Assembly (NCBI RefSeq): GCF_004005495.1
Contig: NZ_RZYA01000014.1
Coordinates: 62,001-126,000 of the forward strand
Length of the DNA: 64,000 bases
Direction: 5' to 3'
From: Streptomyces antnestii
Lineage (GTDB): Bacteria > Actinomycetota > Actinomycetes > Streptomycetales > Streptomycetaceae
The position numbers were made by a program, and so were the translations under genes. Positions within the stretch are counted from its first letter, which is position 1, and every line of letters begins with the position of its first letter. Shown here in pieces: positions 19,109 to 27,573 of this stretch. The notes beneath the pieces were generated by a model. It saw only the letters and a program-made list of their open reading frames with translations. It did no database searches and was not told where the DNA came from.

Positions 19109-19166
19109 TTGCCAGGTGCGTTTCCCCGGGATTAACATCCGAACTGAATTGAACTTAACTCAGGTT
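19109..19166 (+). promoter_or_regulatory. Promoter and AACTGA operator of the substrate-binding protein gene
   Basis: TTGCCA (19109-19114), an 18-bp spacer and TAACAT (19133-19138) form a good promoter. AACTGAATTGAACTTAACTC (19142-19161) covers the expected start site. This copy is extended by a second AACTCAGGTT half, so it may be the fullest form of the operator. Confidence 0.6.
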
Positions 19167-19183
19167 GATCTGAGGGAGGGGTC

Positions 19184-20374
19184 ATGCGACGACGCAGGAC
19201 TCGCGCGCTCATCGCCGCGCTGGCCGCCACGCTCGCCCTGATGGCGAACGCCTGCGGCACGAAAAGCCCCTCTGCGGGCGACGACAAGGTCATCAAAATC
19301 GGTGCGTGGTACCCGCTCACCGGCCCCCTGGCATCCTTCGGGATCCCCGAAAGGGCAGGAGCCGACGCTTACTTCACATCGGTCAACGCACAGGGCGGGA
19401 TCAACGGCCGCAAGATCGACTGGGTCGTCAAGGACAACGCCAACGATCCGCAGCAGACCGTCCAGATCGCCCGTCGACTCGTGGACCAGGACGGGGTCGT
19501 GGCGATCGTCGCCACCAACGGCACCTCCCAGACCCAGGCCACGTTCCCCTTCGTCCTGGAGCAGTCGAAGGTGCCGGTCCTCAACACGCTCGGCGGCGAC
19601 GCGTCCTGGTACGAGCCGGCGCGCGACGGGCTGTTCGGTCTGCAGACGCTGTACGAGGACCAGGCCGCCGCCCTCGGACAGTGGGTGGTGCGGGACGGCG
19701 CCAAGAAGGTGGTCGTCGTGCACAGTGACCCGGCGGCGTTCGTGAACGTGGGCAAGCAGATCGAGCCCGCCGCCCGCAAGACCGATCCGTCGGTACAGGT
19801 GAAACGGCTGACGGTGAAGTACCAGACCACCGACTACAGCCCGGTGATCAGCAAGGTCAAGGCCCAGAAGCCCGACGCCGTCGTGCTGATCCTCACCGCC
19901 CCCGAGACCGCCTCGTACCTCAAGGAAGCGCGGCTCCAGCGGCTCACCGCCCCGGTGTACGGCTACGCGCCCGTGGCGGCGCAGGCCACGCTGACACTGG
20001 CCGGGAAGGCGGCCGAAGGGCTCAAGGCGCTGCAGCTGGTCAAGTCGCCGCACGACGACGACCCGGCCATCAAGGAGTTCCGCACGGCGATGGCGAAGTA
20101 CGAGCGGGGGCAGCCGGCCGACTTCATCACCCTGTGGGGCTGGGAGGCGGCCAAGGCCTTCGGCGAGATAGCCAAGACCATCGACGGGCCGGTCACCAGC
20201 GAGTCGCTGACCCGGGCCTTCGCTAACGCGCGCCAGGTCGACACGGGCGTCGGGCCGGTTCTCGACTTCGGTCCCGGCCACCACCTCGGCACCCGTGACC
20301 TGCAAAAGCTCGTCGTCAAGAACGGCCGCTGGGAGTCGCAGGGCGACTTCTTCACCCCGCCGACCCGCGACTGA
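19184..20374 (+). CDS. ABC-type branched-chain amino-acid-like substrate-binding lipoprotein
   Basis: The 396-aa protein opens with an Arg-rich n-region and hydrophobic stretch ending MANAC, a weak lipobox with the Cys at about residue 23. The mature part is a periplasmic-binding-protein type I fold: KIGAWYPLTGPLASFG, NAQGGINGRKIDWVVKDNANDPQQTVQIARRLVDQD and WGWEAAKAFGEI are typical of the LivK/Peripla_BP_6 family. It should be an extracellular lipid-anchored receptor for an amino acid or carboxylate. No permease or ATPase gene is within the window. GGGAGGGG precedes ATG 19184. Confidence 0.9.
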   Translation: MRRRRTRALIAALAATLALMANACGTKSPSAGDDKVIKIGAWYPLTGPLASFGIPERAGADAYFTSVNAQGGINGRKIDWVVKDNANDPQQTVQIARRLVDQDGVVAIVATNGTSQTQATFPFVLEQSKVPVLNTLGGDASWYEPARDGLFGLQTLYEDQAAALGQWVVRDGAKKVVVVHSDPAAFVNVGKQIEPAARKTDPSVQVKRLTVKYQTTDYSPVISKVKAQKPDAVVLILTAPETASYLKEARLQRLTAPVYGYAPVAAQATLTLAGKAAEGLKALQLVKSPHDDDPAIKEFRTAMAKYERGQPADFITLWGWEAAKAFGEIAKTIDGPVTSESLTRAFANARQVDTGVGPVLDFGPGHHLGTRDLQKLVVKNGRWESQGDFFTPPTRD

Positions 20375-20423
20375 CAGCCTTCGTGTCGCGCACGGCTGCC
20401 ACCCCCCAACGAGAGGACCAATC

Positions 20424-20783
20424 ATGGCCGACGTACTGCTCGCTTACATGGCACGCATGGACAGCGAGGACCCCGAGCAGGCGCTCGACCTCCTCGAACC
20501 GGACTTCCGCTACCTCATCGCCCTGCCGGGCCGCGAGGCGACGGGACGCTCCAAGGCGGACTTCGCCGCCTACATCGCGGGCCGCAACGCCGTGGAGAGG
20601 GAGCACAAGATCCTCCGGCACAGCTCCGACGGCGATCTGGAGACCGTGTACGGAGTGGTGACCGAGTCGGGGAAGGCCGTCGGGTCCTTCCTGTCGGCGG
20701 CCGTGGTCACGCCCGAGGGGCGAATGGCCCGCTACCAGTCGTACTTCACCACGACGTACGACCTCATCGACCTGCCGGAGTAG
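20424..20783 (+). CDS. SnoaL-like / NTF2-fold protein
   Basis: The 119-aa protein starts MADVLLAYMARMDSEDPEQALDLLEPDF, a typical helix-strand opening of the NTF2-like superfamily, followed by GREATGRSKADFAAYIAG and a C-terminal beta sheet (ARYQSYFTTTYD). Members include polyketide cyclases, limonene-epoxide hydrolase-like enzymes and ketosteroid isomerases; no catalytic residue set could be assigned. It lies 49 bp after the lipoprotein gene and 44 bp before a second NTF2-fold gene. Confidence 0.75.
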   Translation: MADVLLAYMARMDSEDPEQALDLLEPDFRYLIALPGREATGRSKADFAAYIAGRNAVEREHKILRHSSDGDLETVYGVVTESGKAVGSFLSAAVVTPEGRMARYQSYFTTTYDLIDLPE

Positions 20784-20827
20784 TCCCGCATACGCGGCCA
20801 CCGACACCGAGCCGAAAGGAAGCCCAG

Positions 20828-21205
20828 ATGACGAAGACGACGACCGCCGCCCCGTTTCTCACCGCCTGGTTCGAGATCCTCGACAGTGACACGCCGAACA
20901 GGATCCTCGATTTGATCAGTGACGACTTCGAACTCTCCATCCTGTTCTCCACCGGCGACGGCAACGCGACCGACTTCGCCGGGGACCGCGCCGAGCTGGT
21001 CGGCTATCTGGAACAGCGCGAGCGGGGAACGCGTACCCACCATCTCCTGTCCGCGACCACCATCGGCCAGGACGAGCTCTTCCTCGGCGAGGTGCGCCGC
21101 GCAGGTGTCCCCGAGGCGAGTTTTGTCGCCGCCGGACGCGTCGACGACGAGAACCGGCTGCAGCGGCTGCTGATCGGCCGGTCGTCCGAGATCCGCTTCG
21201 AATGA
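20828..21205 (+). CDS. NTF2-fold (SnoaL-like) protein
   Basis: The 125-aa protein has the same general fold signature (FLTAWFEILDSDTPNRILDLISDDFELSILF) as its neighbour but is clearly divergent from it. AAAGGAAG lies just upstream of ATG 20828. Tandem NTF2-fold genes followed by an EthD protein and a ligase suggest processing of a cyclic or aromatic substrate; the reaction is unknown. Confidence 0.72.
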   Translation: MTKTTTAAPFLTAWFEILDSDTPNRILDLISDDFELSILFSTGDGNATDFAGDRAELVGYLEQRERGTRTHHLLSATTIGQDELFLGEVRRAGVPEASFVAAGRVDDENRLQRLLIGRSSEIRFE

Positions 21206-21244
21206 CCCCGTCGCGCCTCAACCGACCCTGTTTGGAGAGTGGTT

Positions 21245-21565
21245 ATGTACAACCTCGTTCTGCTGGCAGCCCGGCCTCCGGAGTGGACGCACGAGCGGTT
21301 CATCGACTGGTGGCGCGGCGACCACGCCGAACTCACCTACCACCTGCCCGGGTTGCGCGCCTGGCGGCACACCGAGATCGACCAGGCCCTGGAGCCGCGC
21401 TCCGAGGGCTGGGACGGAATCTCCGTGCTCAGCTTCGACTCCCCGGAGGAGCTGAAGAAGGCACTCGAGAGCCAGGAGTGGGCGGACGCGATCGCGCAGG
21501 TGGGGGACATGAAGGGACGGCGTATCGCGGTGATGGGCCATGAGGCGGAGATGTTCACCGGCTGA
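21245..21565 (+). CDS. EthD-family dimeric alpha+beta barrel protein
   Basis: The 106-aa protein begins MYNLVLLAARPPEWTHERFIDWWRGDHAE, matching the EthD-type ferredoxin-like barrel (RxxxxxxEFxxxWxxxHAxL pattern). EthD proteins accompany degradation or cyclisation enzymes, and several family members act on aromatic or polyketide-like compounds. ATG 21245 is preferred over GTG 21239 because of GGAGAG at 21234. There is a 134-bp gap to the ligase gene. Confidence 0.78.
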   Translation: MYNLVLLAARPPEWTHERFIDWWRGDHAELTYHLPGLRAWRHTEIDQALEPRSEGWDGISVLSFDSPEELKKALESQEWADAIAQVGDMKGRRIAVMGHEAEMFTG

Positions 21566-21699
21566 GACCTGCCCGTATATCGCCAATACAGCACCAGGCA
21601 CCACAGCGCCAACGCACCACAAGCGCCAACGCACGACAGCACCACGGCACGCGCCACACGGTCATCACGGAGTTCGGTACAGCGTAGCGAGGAAGCGGG

Positions 21700-23211
21700 A
21701 TGCGACAGGTAGTGCGGGAGTTCCAACACAGGGCCGAGCAGGAGGACTTCGTCGCTGTCATCGACGACACAGGCCCCCATACGGCGCGCGAGCTGCTCGC
21801 CGAGGCGGCCCGGCTCGCCGAGGTGATGTTCCCCGGGGGAGCCGGAGGGGCGGGCGGCACCGTCGCGCTGCAGGCCGACAACTCGTGGCGCACCGTCGCC
21901 GGCAGCCTCGCCGTGGGCCTGACGGGAGGTGTCCTCGCGGTGGTCAATCGGCACACCACGCGTGCGGAGTTCGCCGCGGCCTGCGAGGACATCCGACCGG
22001 ACGCCGTGGTCGCCGAGCCCTCGGCGATGGAGGAATGGGGGGTGTCCGACCTGGTTGCGGAGGGCCGGGTGGGCACGGTGCTCGAGGGCTGGGCCTGCCG
22101 GTCGGCGCCCGGACCGTACGACGTGGCGCGCTGGTCGGGCGGCGCCCTCATCGGACTGACGTCCGGTTCGACCGGGCGGCCGAAGGGAGTTGTGCAGTCC
22201 GAGGCCGCCCTGCGTTACGCCGGTACGAGCACCATCGAGATCAACGGCCTGGCGCGCGGGGACGCGGTGGCCGCGATTGTGCCGCTGTCGTCGACGGCCG
22301 CGTATTGCTTCGGCGTCTACCTCTCCCTTCTGCTGGGCGGCCCGCTCGTACTGACGGCGAAGTGGGACCGGGCAGCGGCGTTGCGGCGGATGGCCGAGAC
22401 CGAGGTCCGCTGGACCATGTGCGTCCCGACGATGGCACTCCAGATGGGCGCAGAAGCGGCCGGATCCGGCGCCCTCGGGGGAGTGCGCGCCATCACGGTC
22501 GGCGGCGGACCGATGGACCGCGGAGCCCTCGCCCGCGCCGAACAATCCCTGGGGACGAAGATCCTTCGCGTCTTCGGCATGTCCGAGTGCCTGGGCCACA
22601 CCTCCCCGAGCCCCGACGACCCCGAGGAGATCCGGCTCGGCAGGGACGGCCGCCCCTTCCCCGGCACGGACCTCCGCGCGCTCACCCCCGACGGCGCCCA
22701 GGCGGCACCGGGTGTGTCCGGGCGGGCGCAGGTCCGCGGCCCGTCCCTCTTCCTCGGCTATGCACGTGACGGCCGGGTCGAGCCGCCGGAGCTGATGGAC
22801 GACGGCTACTTCCCCACCGGCGACCTGCTGATGACCCACGAGGACGGCACCGTCACCATCATGGGCCGCGAGAAGGACATCATCATCCGCGGCGGCCGCA
22901 ACATCGACATCACCGAGATCGAGCGGGCGGTGGCCGCCTACCCGCGCGTGGCCAGGGCCTGCGTCGCCGCCGTCCCCGACGAGGTGCTCGGCGAGCGGAT
23001 CGCGCTGCTCGTCGTCACCGAGGACGGCGGCGCCATCGACCTGGCGGAGATCACCGCACACCTCGAACACCTAGGCCTCTCCAAGAGCAAATGGCCCGAA
23101 TTCGTGTACGGCGTCGAGGAGTTGCCTCAGACCAAGGTCGGCAAGCTCGACCGGTCCGGGGCCGGCGAACTGGCCCGCAGGCTGCGTACGCACACTTCCG
23201 GCCCGGCCTGA
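21700..23211 (+). CDS. AMP-dependent acyl-CoA ligase
   Basis: The 503-aa ANL enzyme has LTSGSTGRPKGVVQSEAAL, FGMSECLGHTS, the DGYFPTGDLLMTHEDGTVTIMGREKDIIIRGGRNID hinge and a C-terminal LPQTKVGKLDRS with the catalytic Lys. Its N-terminal part is short compared with typical family members. It may activate a different acid from the ligase at 2579. The start at ATG 21700 has only GAGGAAG nearby. It is followed by the MBL hydrolase on the same strand. Confidence 0.88.
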   Translation: MRQVVREFQHRAEQEDFVAVIDDTGPHTARELLAEAARLAEVMFPGGAGGAGGTVALQADNSWRTVAGSLAVGLTGGVLAVVNRHTTRAEFAAACEDIRPDAVVAEPSAMEEWGVSDLVAEGRVGTVLEGWACRSAPGPYDVARWSGGALIGLTSGSTGRPKGVVQSEAALRYAGTSTIEINGLARGDAVAAIVPLSSTAAYCFGVYLSLLLGGPLVLTAKWDRAAALRRMAETEVRWTMCVPTMALQMGAEAAGSGALGGVRAITVGGGPMDRGALARAEQSLGTKILRVFGMSECLGHTSPSPDDPEEIRLGRDGRPFPGTDLRALTPDGAQAAPGVSGRAQVRGPSLFLGYARDGRVEPPELMDDGYFPTGDLLMTHEDGTVTIMGREKDIIIRGGRNIDITEIERAVAAYPRVARACVAAVPDEVLGERIALLVVTEDGGAIDLAEITAHLEHLGLSKSKWPEFVYGVEELPQTKVGKLDRSGAGELARRLRTHTSGPA

Positions 23212-23309
23212 CCCGGCGGCATTACCGAGGGCCGCGCCGCCACACGACCGGCGCGGCCCGCACCACGAAGGACAACCGACCACGGCACAACAGCCGGCAA
23301 GGGAGAGTC

Positions 23310-24350
23310 ATGACACCGCGGTTCGACCAGGGCCCATGGGCCGCAGCCGGAGTCCAGACCGTGCAGCCTGAGGTGCACCGCGTTGCGCTGCCGCTGCCCA
23401 ACGACGGTCTGCACGCCGTCAACGTCTATCTGCTGGAGAACCTGGCGGAGGACGACGGCATCGTCATGATCGACGGCGGCTGGGCGATCCCCGAGGCCCG
23501 CAAAGCGCTCGAAGAAGCCCTCGCCGCCATCGGCCGCGACCTCGGCGACATCCGCCACATCCTCGTCACGCACATCCACCGCGACCACTACACCAACGCA
23601 GTCGAGCTGCGCCGACTGCTGGGCTCACGCGTGTACTTGGGCGCGGGCGAGCGGCCAGGCCTGGAGATGCTCCACCGGCTGCGCAGCGACGAACCCGCGG
23701 GGTCACTGGAGACACTGCGCCGGGCGGGCGCCGGCGAACTGGCCGACCACGTCCAGGCGATGGACCACGGCGGCTACGACCCGAGCGTGTGGGAGGCCCC
23801 GGACCGCTGGCTCGGAGCGGAGACCCTGCGCTTCGGCGAACGCGAACTGCGCGTCGTACCAACTCCCGGACACACCACAGGACATGTCGTCTACCTCGAC
23901 GAACAGCGCGGGCTGCTGTTCTCAGGGGACCACGTACTTCCGCACATCACTCCGTCCATCGGTTTCGAACTGACCGAACCCGGCGGACGACCCCTCGCCG
24001 ACTATCTGGACTCGCTGCGGCTCATGACCCGCTACGCCGACACGCGCCTGCTGCCCGCCCATGGGCCGGTCGCCGACAGCTCCCACACGCGCGTCGCCGA
24101 GCTGCTCACGCACCACGACAACCGGCTGGCCAAAAGCCTGGCAGCCCTGGGGGACGCCACACTCGACGCCCACGCGGTGGCGCGCGCCCTGGGCTGGACG
24201 CGCCGGGAAGTGCCGTTCGGTGACCTCAGCGCCTTCAACCAGATGCTCGCGGTCAACGAGACGGCGGCCCACCTGGACGTCCTGGTGCTGCGGGGACGGG
24301 CCGCGGTGAAGGTCGTGGGCGGGGTGAACCAGTACACGCGAGTGCGCTGA
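23310..24350 (+). CDS. Metallo-beta-lactamase-fold hydrolase
   Basis: The 346-aa MBL-fold protein has the metal motif THIHRDHY (HxHxDH), a further His in PGHTTGHV, the Asp in FSGDHVLP and a late His in LLPAHGP, so both metal sites look complete. The C-terminal winged-helix-like tail (HHDNRLAKSLAALGDATLDAHAVARALGWTRR) is the one seen in LACTB2/thioesterase-like members. It may hydrolyse a thioester or lactone in the pathway. GGGAGAG lies five bases upstream of ATG 23310. Confidence 0.85.
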   Translation: MTPRFDQGPWAAAGVQTVQPEVHRVALPLPNDGLHAVNVYLLENLAEDDGIVMIDGGWAIPEARKALEEALAAIGRDLGDIRHILVTHIHRDHYTNAVELRRLLGSRVYLGAGERPGLEMLHRLRSDEPAGSLETLRRAGAGELADHVQAMDHGGYDPSVWEAPDRWLGAETLRFGERELRVVPTPGHTTGHVVYLDEQRGLLFSGDHVLPHITPSIGFELTEPGGRPLADYLDSLRLMTRYADTRLLPAHGPVADSSHTRVAELLTHHDNRLAKSLAALGDATLDAHAVARALGWTRREVPFGDLSAFNQMLAVNETAAHLDVLVLRGRAAVKVVGGVNQYTRVR

Positions 24351-24365
24351 CGATCAACGACCTCA

Positions 24366-24391
24366 AGGGGCGCGGCAGTTGCCGCGCCCCT
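24366..24391. terminator. Bidirectional hairpin between convergent genes
   Basis: 12-bp perfect arms (24366-24377 and 24380-24391) with a 2-nt loop lie in the 49-bp gap between the converging MBL hydrolase and SDR genes, so the hairpin can stop both transcripts. Confidence 0.75.
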
Positions 24392-24399
24392 CACGTGTG

Positions 24400-25158
24400 T
24401 CAGCGGGCCGTCCAGCCGCCGTCCACGTACAGCTCGGAACCGGTCACGAAGCTGGAGTCCGGCGAGGCGAGGAACGCGACCGCGCCCGCGACCTCGTCGG
24501 GCCGGCCGAGCCGCGCCATGGGGGTGCCCTCGACCATCGCGGTGTGCCGGGGCGTGCCGCGCCACAGCTCGCGCGAGAGCGGCGTCTCGATGAAGCCGGG
24601 ATGGAGGGAGTTGACGCGGACACCGCGGGTGGCCCAGTGCAGCGCGGCGTTCTTCGTCATCAACCGGACCGCGCCCTTCGCCGCGTGATACGAGAACTGG
24701 CTGCCGAAGCCGCCGACCGTACCGAAGATCGACGCGATGTTCACGATCGAGCCGCCGCCGGAGCGCTCGATCGCGGGCCCGCCGTGCTTCATGCCGAGCC
24801 ACACACCGCCCTGCGTGACTCCGATGACCTTGTCCCAGGACTCCTGGGTCTCCGTCTCCACGGTCCGCATCTCCGCGATCCCCGCGTTGTTGACGAGGAC
24901 GGACAGGCCGCCCAGCTCGGCCACCACGCGCTCGATCGCTGCGCGCCAGGCCTCCTCTTCGCTCACGTCGAGGGCGAGCCCCAGCGCCTGCGCCCCGTCG
25001 GCGGAGAGCTCCTTCGCCAGTTCCGTACAGCGGTCGGCGTCGACGTCGGTGACCACCACGGTGGCACCCTCGGCGGCGAGCCGACGTGAGACGGCATCGC
25101 CGATGCCCCCGGTCGCACCGGTGACCAGGGCAATCATTCCGGACAGTCGCTCTCGCAC
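24400..25158 (-). CDS. SDR family oxidoreductase (3-oxoacyl-ACP reductase/FabG-like)
   Basis: The 252-aa SDR has VTGATGGIGDAVS, NNAGIAEM, a catalytic Ser in NIASIF, YHAAK, and a C-terminal SSFVTGSELYVDGGW. The start is taken as GTG 25158 because GGAG lies six bases upstream; the ATG at 25137 is inside the Rossmann strand. It is last in a three-gene minus-strand operon with an APH kinase and an ACAD. It would serve as the dehydrogenase acting before or after the phosphorylation-elimination step. Confidence 0.88.
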   Translation of the reverse strand: MRERLSGMIALVTGATGGIGDAVSRRLAAEGATVVVTDVDADRCTELAKELSADGAQALGLALDVSEEEAWRAAIERVVAELGGLSVLVNNAGIAEMRTVETETQESWDKVIGVTQGGVWLGMKHGGPAIERSGGGSIVNIASIFGTVGGFGSQFSYHAAKGAVRLMTKNAALHWATRGVRVNSLHPGFIETPLSRELWRGTPRHTAMVEGTPMARLGRPDEVAGAVAFLASPDSSFVTGSELYVDGGWTAR

Positions 25159-25187
25159 GGTCTCTCCTTCGTTCGCGGGTGCGGTGA

Positions 25188-26216
25188 TCACGACAGCAGC
25201 TCCAACCCCGAGCGCAGCAGCGCGGGGACCGCGGAGCCGACCTGCTCGAAACCGGTGCCGACGGTGCGGCCCGCGATATAGCGGGCGTGGATGCCCTCCG
25301 CGATCACCGCGAGCTTGAAACAGGCCAGAGCCTGGTAGAAGGGCAGCGCGGTGATGTCCCGGCCGGAGCGCGCGGCATACCGCTCTGCCAGCTCGTGCCC
25401 ACCAGGGAAGGCCGGATGGGCCGTCGGCACGTGGCGCGCCCCGAGCACCGGTTCGCAGGCCGGGTCCCAGTACATGAGCAGCATGCCGAGGTCGGCGAGC
25501 GGATCGCCGAGCGTGGCCATCTCCCAGTCGACGATCGCGGCGATCTGCCCGAAGTCGCCGGGCGCCAGGATGGTGTTGTCGAGGCGGTAGTCGCCGTGCA
25601 CGATCGCCGGTGCGCCGCTCGCAGGCACGGTGCGGGCGAGCCTGCCGTGCAGGGCGTCGAGGTCGGGCAGCGCCCGCGTCGCGACCTTTTCCCACTGGCC
25701 GCGCCAGCGTCGCACCTGCCGTTCCAGGTAGCCGTCCGGGCGGCCGAAGTCGCCCAGTCCGACGGTCGCGGCGTCGACCGCGTGCAGGGCCACCAGGGCG
25801 TCGACAAGAGCGTCGGCGGATCCCCGTACGTCCGCGGACGGCAGCGCCGCGACCTCGTCGCCGTCGCGCAGCACCGCCCCCTCCACGAAGTCCACGACGC
25901 AGAACGGCGCTCCGATGACGTCCGGGTCCGTGCACGACAGGACGGCCCCGGCGACCGGCACCCCGGTGCCGCCGAGCGCGGCGACCACGCGGTACTCGCG
26001 GTCCATGTCGTGCGCGGTCGGCGTCAGCACCCCAAGCGGTGGCCGGCGCAGCACCCACCGGTGCGTTTGGTCGGTCACGCGGTACGTCAGGTTGGAGCGC
26101 CCGCCGTGCAGCAGCTCGATCCCGAGCGGGCCCGTGCACTGAGGGACATGGCGCTCGAAGTACCGCCGCAGCGCGGGCACATCGATACCGACGACGGCTG
26201 CCTCGGGCGCGGTCAC
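25188..26216 (-). CDS. APH-fold kinase of the ACAD10/ACAD11 kinase-domain type
   Basis: The 342-aa protein matches that subfamily more fully than the copy at 12452: HGGRSNLTYRV, WVLRRPP, HDMDREYRVVAAL, CTDPDVIGAPFCVVDFVEG, IVHGDYRLDNTIL (catalytic Asp about 209) and AIVDWEMATLGDPLADLGMLLMYW. In ACAD10/11 and LvaA these motifs belong to the kinase that phosphorylates 4-hydroxyacyl-CoA. GTG 26216 overlaps the TGA of the upstream ACAD gene (GTGA), so the two are co-translated. It is probably not an antibiotic resistance gene. Confidence 0.85.
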   Translation of the reverse strand: MTAPEAAVVGIDVPALRRYFERHVPQCTGPLGIELLHGGRSNLTYRVTDQTHRWVLRRPPLGVLTPTAHDMDREYRVVAALGGTGVPVAGAVLSCTDPDVIGAPFCVVDFVEGAVLRDGDEVAALPSADVRGSADALVDALVALHAVDAATVGLGDFGRPDGYLERQVRRWRGQWEKVATRALPDLDALHGRLARTVPASGAPAIVHGDYRLDNTILAPGDFGQIAAIVDWEMATLGDPLADLGMLLMYWDPACEPVLGARHVPTAHPAFPGGHELAERYAARSGRDITALPFYQALACFKLAVIAEGIHARYIAGRTVGTGFEQVGSAVPALLRSGLELLS

Positions 26217-27421
26217 AGCGCGGCCCGCCGCTCCCGCGCCGCGCGCACGGCGCGTTTGGCGATGGCCCAGCGGTGCGTCTCGGACGGCCCGTCGTAGATA
26301 CGGAACGGCCGCACCTCCCGGTACAGACGCGACAGGGGGGCGTCCCCGGAGATGCCGAGCGCTCCGCACACCTGCACGGCCCGGTCGACCACCCGGTTGA
26401 CCGCCTCCGAGACGTACGTCTTGGTGATCGAGGTGTGCTGGGCGGCCGAGCGGCCCTGGTCCAGTTCCCAGCAGGCCCGCCACAACACCGCCCGGCTGGT
26501 CTCGATGTCGATCTCGGAGTCGGCCAACAGCTGTTGCACCATGCCCAGTTCGGCCAGCGGCTTTCCGAAGGCCGAGCGGTCCGCCGCCCGTTCCAGGGCG
26601 ATGTCCTGCGCGCGGCGCGCCACCCCGAGCCAGCGCATGCAGTGGGTCATCCGCGCGGGCCCGAGGCGCACCTGCGCATATGTGAAACCCTCGTCGACCG
26701 CGCCCAGCGCGGCGTCGTCGCCGACCTCGCAGTCCTCAAAGACGACCTCGCTGTGGCCGCCGAACAGCCCCTGGTCCAGCGTGTCGATGTTCCGGACGAT
26801 CTTCATGCCCGGGTTGTCGGCCTCGACGAGGAACATCGTCGCCCCGCCCGCGTCCCCCGCCTCGCCGCGGGTGCGAGCCATGACGATGGCGAAGGCGGCC
26901 CCGTCCGTGCCGCTGATGAACCACTTGCGGCCGTCGATCCGCCAGCCGCCGTCGATCCTCGTGGCGGTCGTGGCAAGGGCCCGGGGATCGGAACCGGCGC
27001 CGGGTGCAGGCTCGGTCATCGCGAAGCACGAGCGCACCACACCGGCCGCAAGCGGGCGGAGGAAGCGCTCCTTCTGCTCCTCGGTGGCGACCACTTCGAG
27101 CAGGTGCATATTGCCCTCGTCGGGCGCAGCGCAGTTGAGCGCGAGCGGCCCGAGCAGCGAGTACCCGGCCGCTTCGAACACCACCGCCTGCCCGCACAGA
27201 TCAAGTCCGAGCCCACCCCACTCGTCGCCGACGTGCGGGGCGAACACCCCTGCCACGCGTGCCGCCTCCTGAAGCCGACGGCGCAGCGGCTCCGGCCCGT
27301 TGTGGACGTTCCCGTCGCACGCCTGCTCCTCGGGGATCACCACATCCCGTACGAGCTCCGCGGTGCGCCGCGCGATGTCGGCCACCCTCTCGTCGATCTC
27401 GAATCCGATGGACACGCTCAC
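26213..27421 (-). CDS. Acyl-CoA dehydrogenase, ACAD10/11-like partner of the kinase
   Basis: The 402-aa ACAD has CFAMTEPAPGAGSDPRAL, KWFISGTDG, QVRLGPARMTHCMRWLG, and DGPSETHRWAIAKR near the C-terminus. The RLGPxRxxHCMR and DGPxExH elements are shared with ACAD10/11 and with the copy at 13473. It is first in the operon, downstream of a TetR-controlled promoter. The start is GTG 27421, or GTG 27415, which has better spacing from GGGAG. Together with the kinase it makes the second split ACAD10/11-like pair. Confidence 0.85.
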   Translation of the reverse strand: MSVSIGFEIDERVADIARRTAELVRDVVIPEEQACDGNVHNGPEPLRRRLQEAARVAGVFAPHVGDEWGGLGLDLCGQAVVFEAAGYSLLGPLALNCAAPDEGNMHLLEVVATEEQKERFLRPLAAGVVRSCFAMTEPAPGAGSDPRALATTATRIDGGWRIDGRKWFISGTDGAAFAIVMARTRGEAGDAGGATMFLVEADNPGMKIVRNIDTLDQGLFGGHSEVVFEDCEVGDDAALGAVDEGFTYAQVRLGPARMTHCMRWLGVARRAQDIALERAADRSAFGKPLAELGMVQQLLADSEIDIETSRAVLWRACWELDQGRSAAQHTSITKTYVSEAVNRVVDRAVQVCGALGISGDAPLSRLYREVRPFRIYDGPSETHRWAIAKRAVRAARERRAAL

Positions 27422-27431
27422 TCCCGAGTTC

Positions 27432-27478
27432 GGCTAATGACCATTAGCCATCAGAGAGGGGGAGGGGTGATGTGTCAA
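27432..27478 (-). promoter_or_regulatory. Promoter and palindromic TetR operator of the ACAD-kinase-SDR operon
   Basis: Reading the minus strand, TTGACA (complement of 27473-27478), a 17-bp spacer and TCTGAT (complement of 27450-27455) form a strong promoter. GGCTAATGACCATTAGCC (27432-27449), with perfect 7-bp arms, lies at the expected transcription start, an ideal position for repression. Confidence 0.75.
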
Positions 27479-27530
27479 GGGCGAGGCCGCTATCCTTGTG
27501 GAAGAACAGGTCAGATGACCACGCAGAGCA

Positions 27531-27559
27531 TTGCTCAGTCAGCTAACCATGAGTAGCCT
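27531..27559 (+). promoter_or_regulatory. TetR gene promoter with second operator copy
   Basis: TTGCTC (27531-27536), 17 bp and TAGCCT (27554-27559) form a candidate promoter. AGCTAACCATGAGTAGCC (27541-27558) shares 12 of 18 positions with the palindrome at 27432 and covers the spacer and -10, which suggests autoregulation. Confidence 0.6.
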
Positions 27560-27573
27560 AACGGAGGGGTGGC

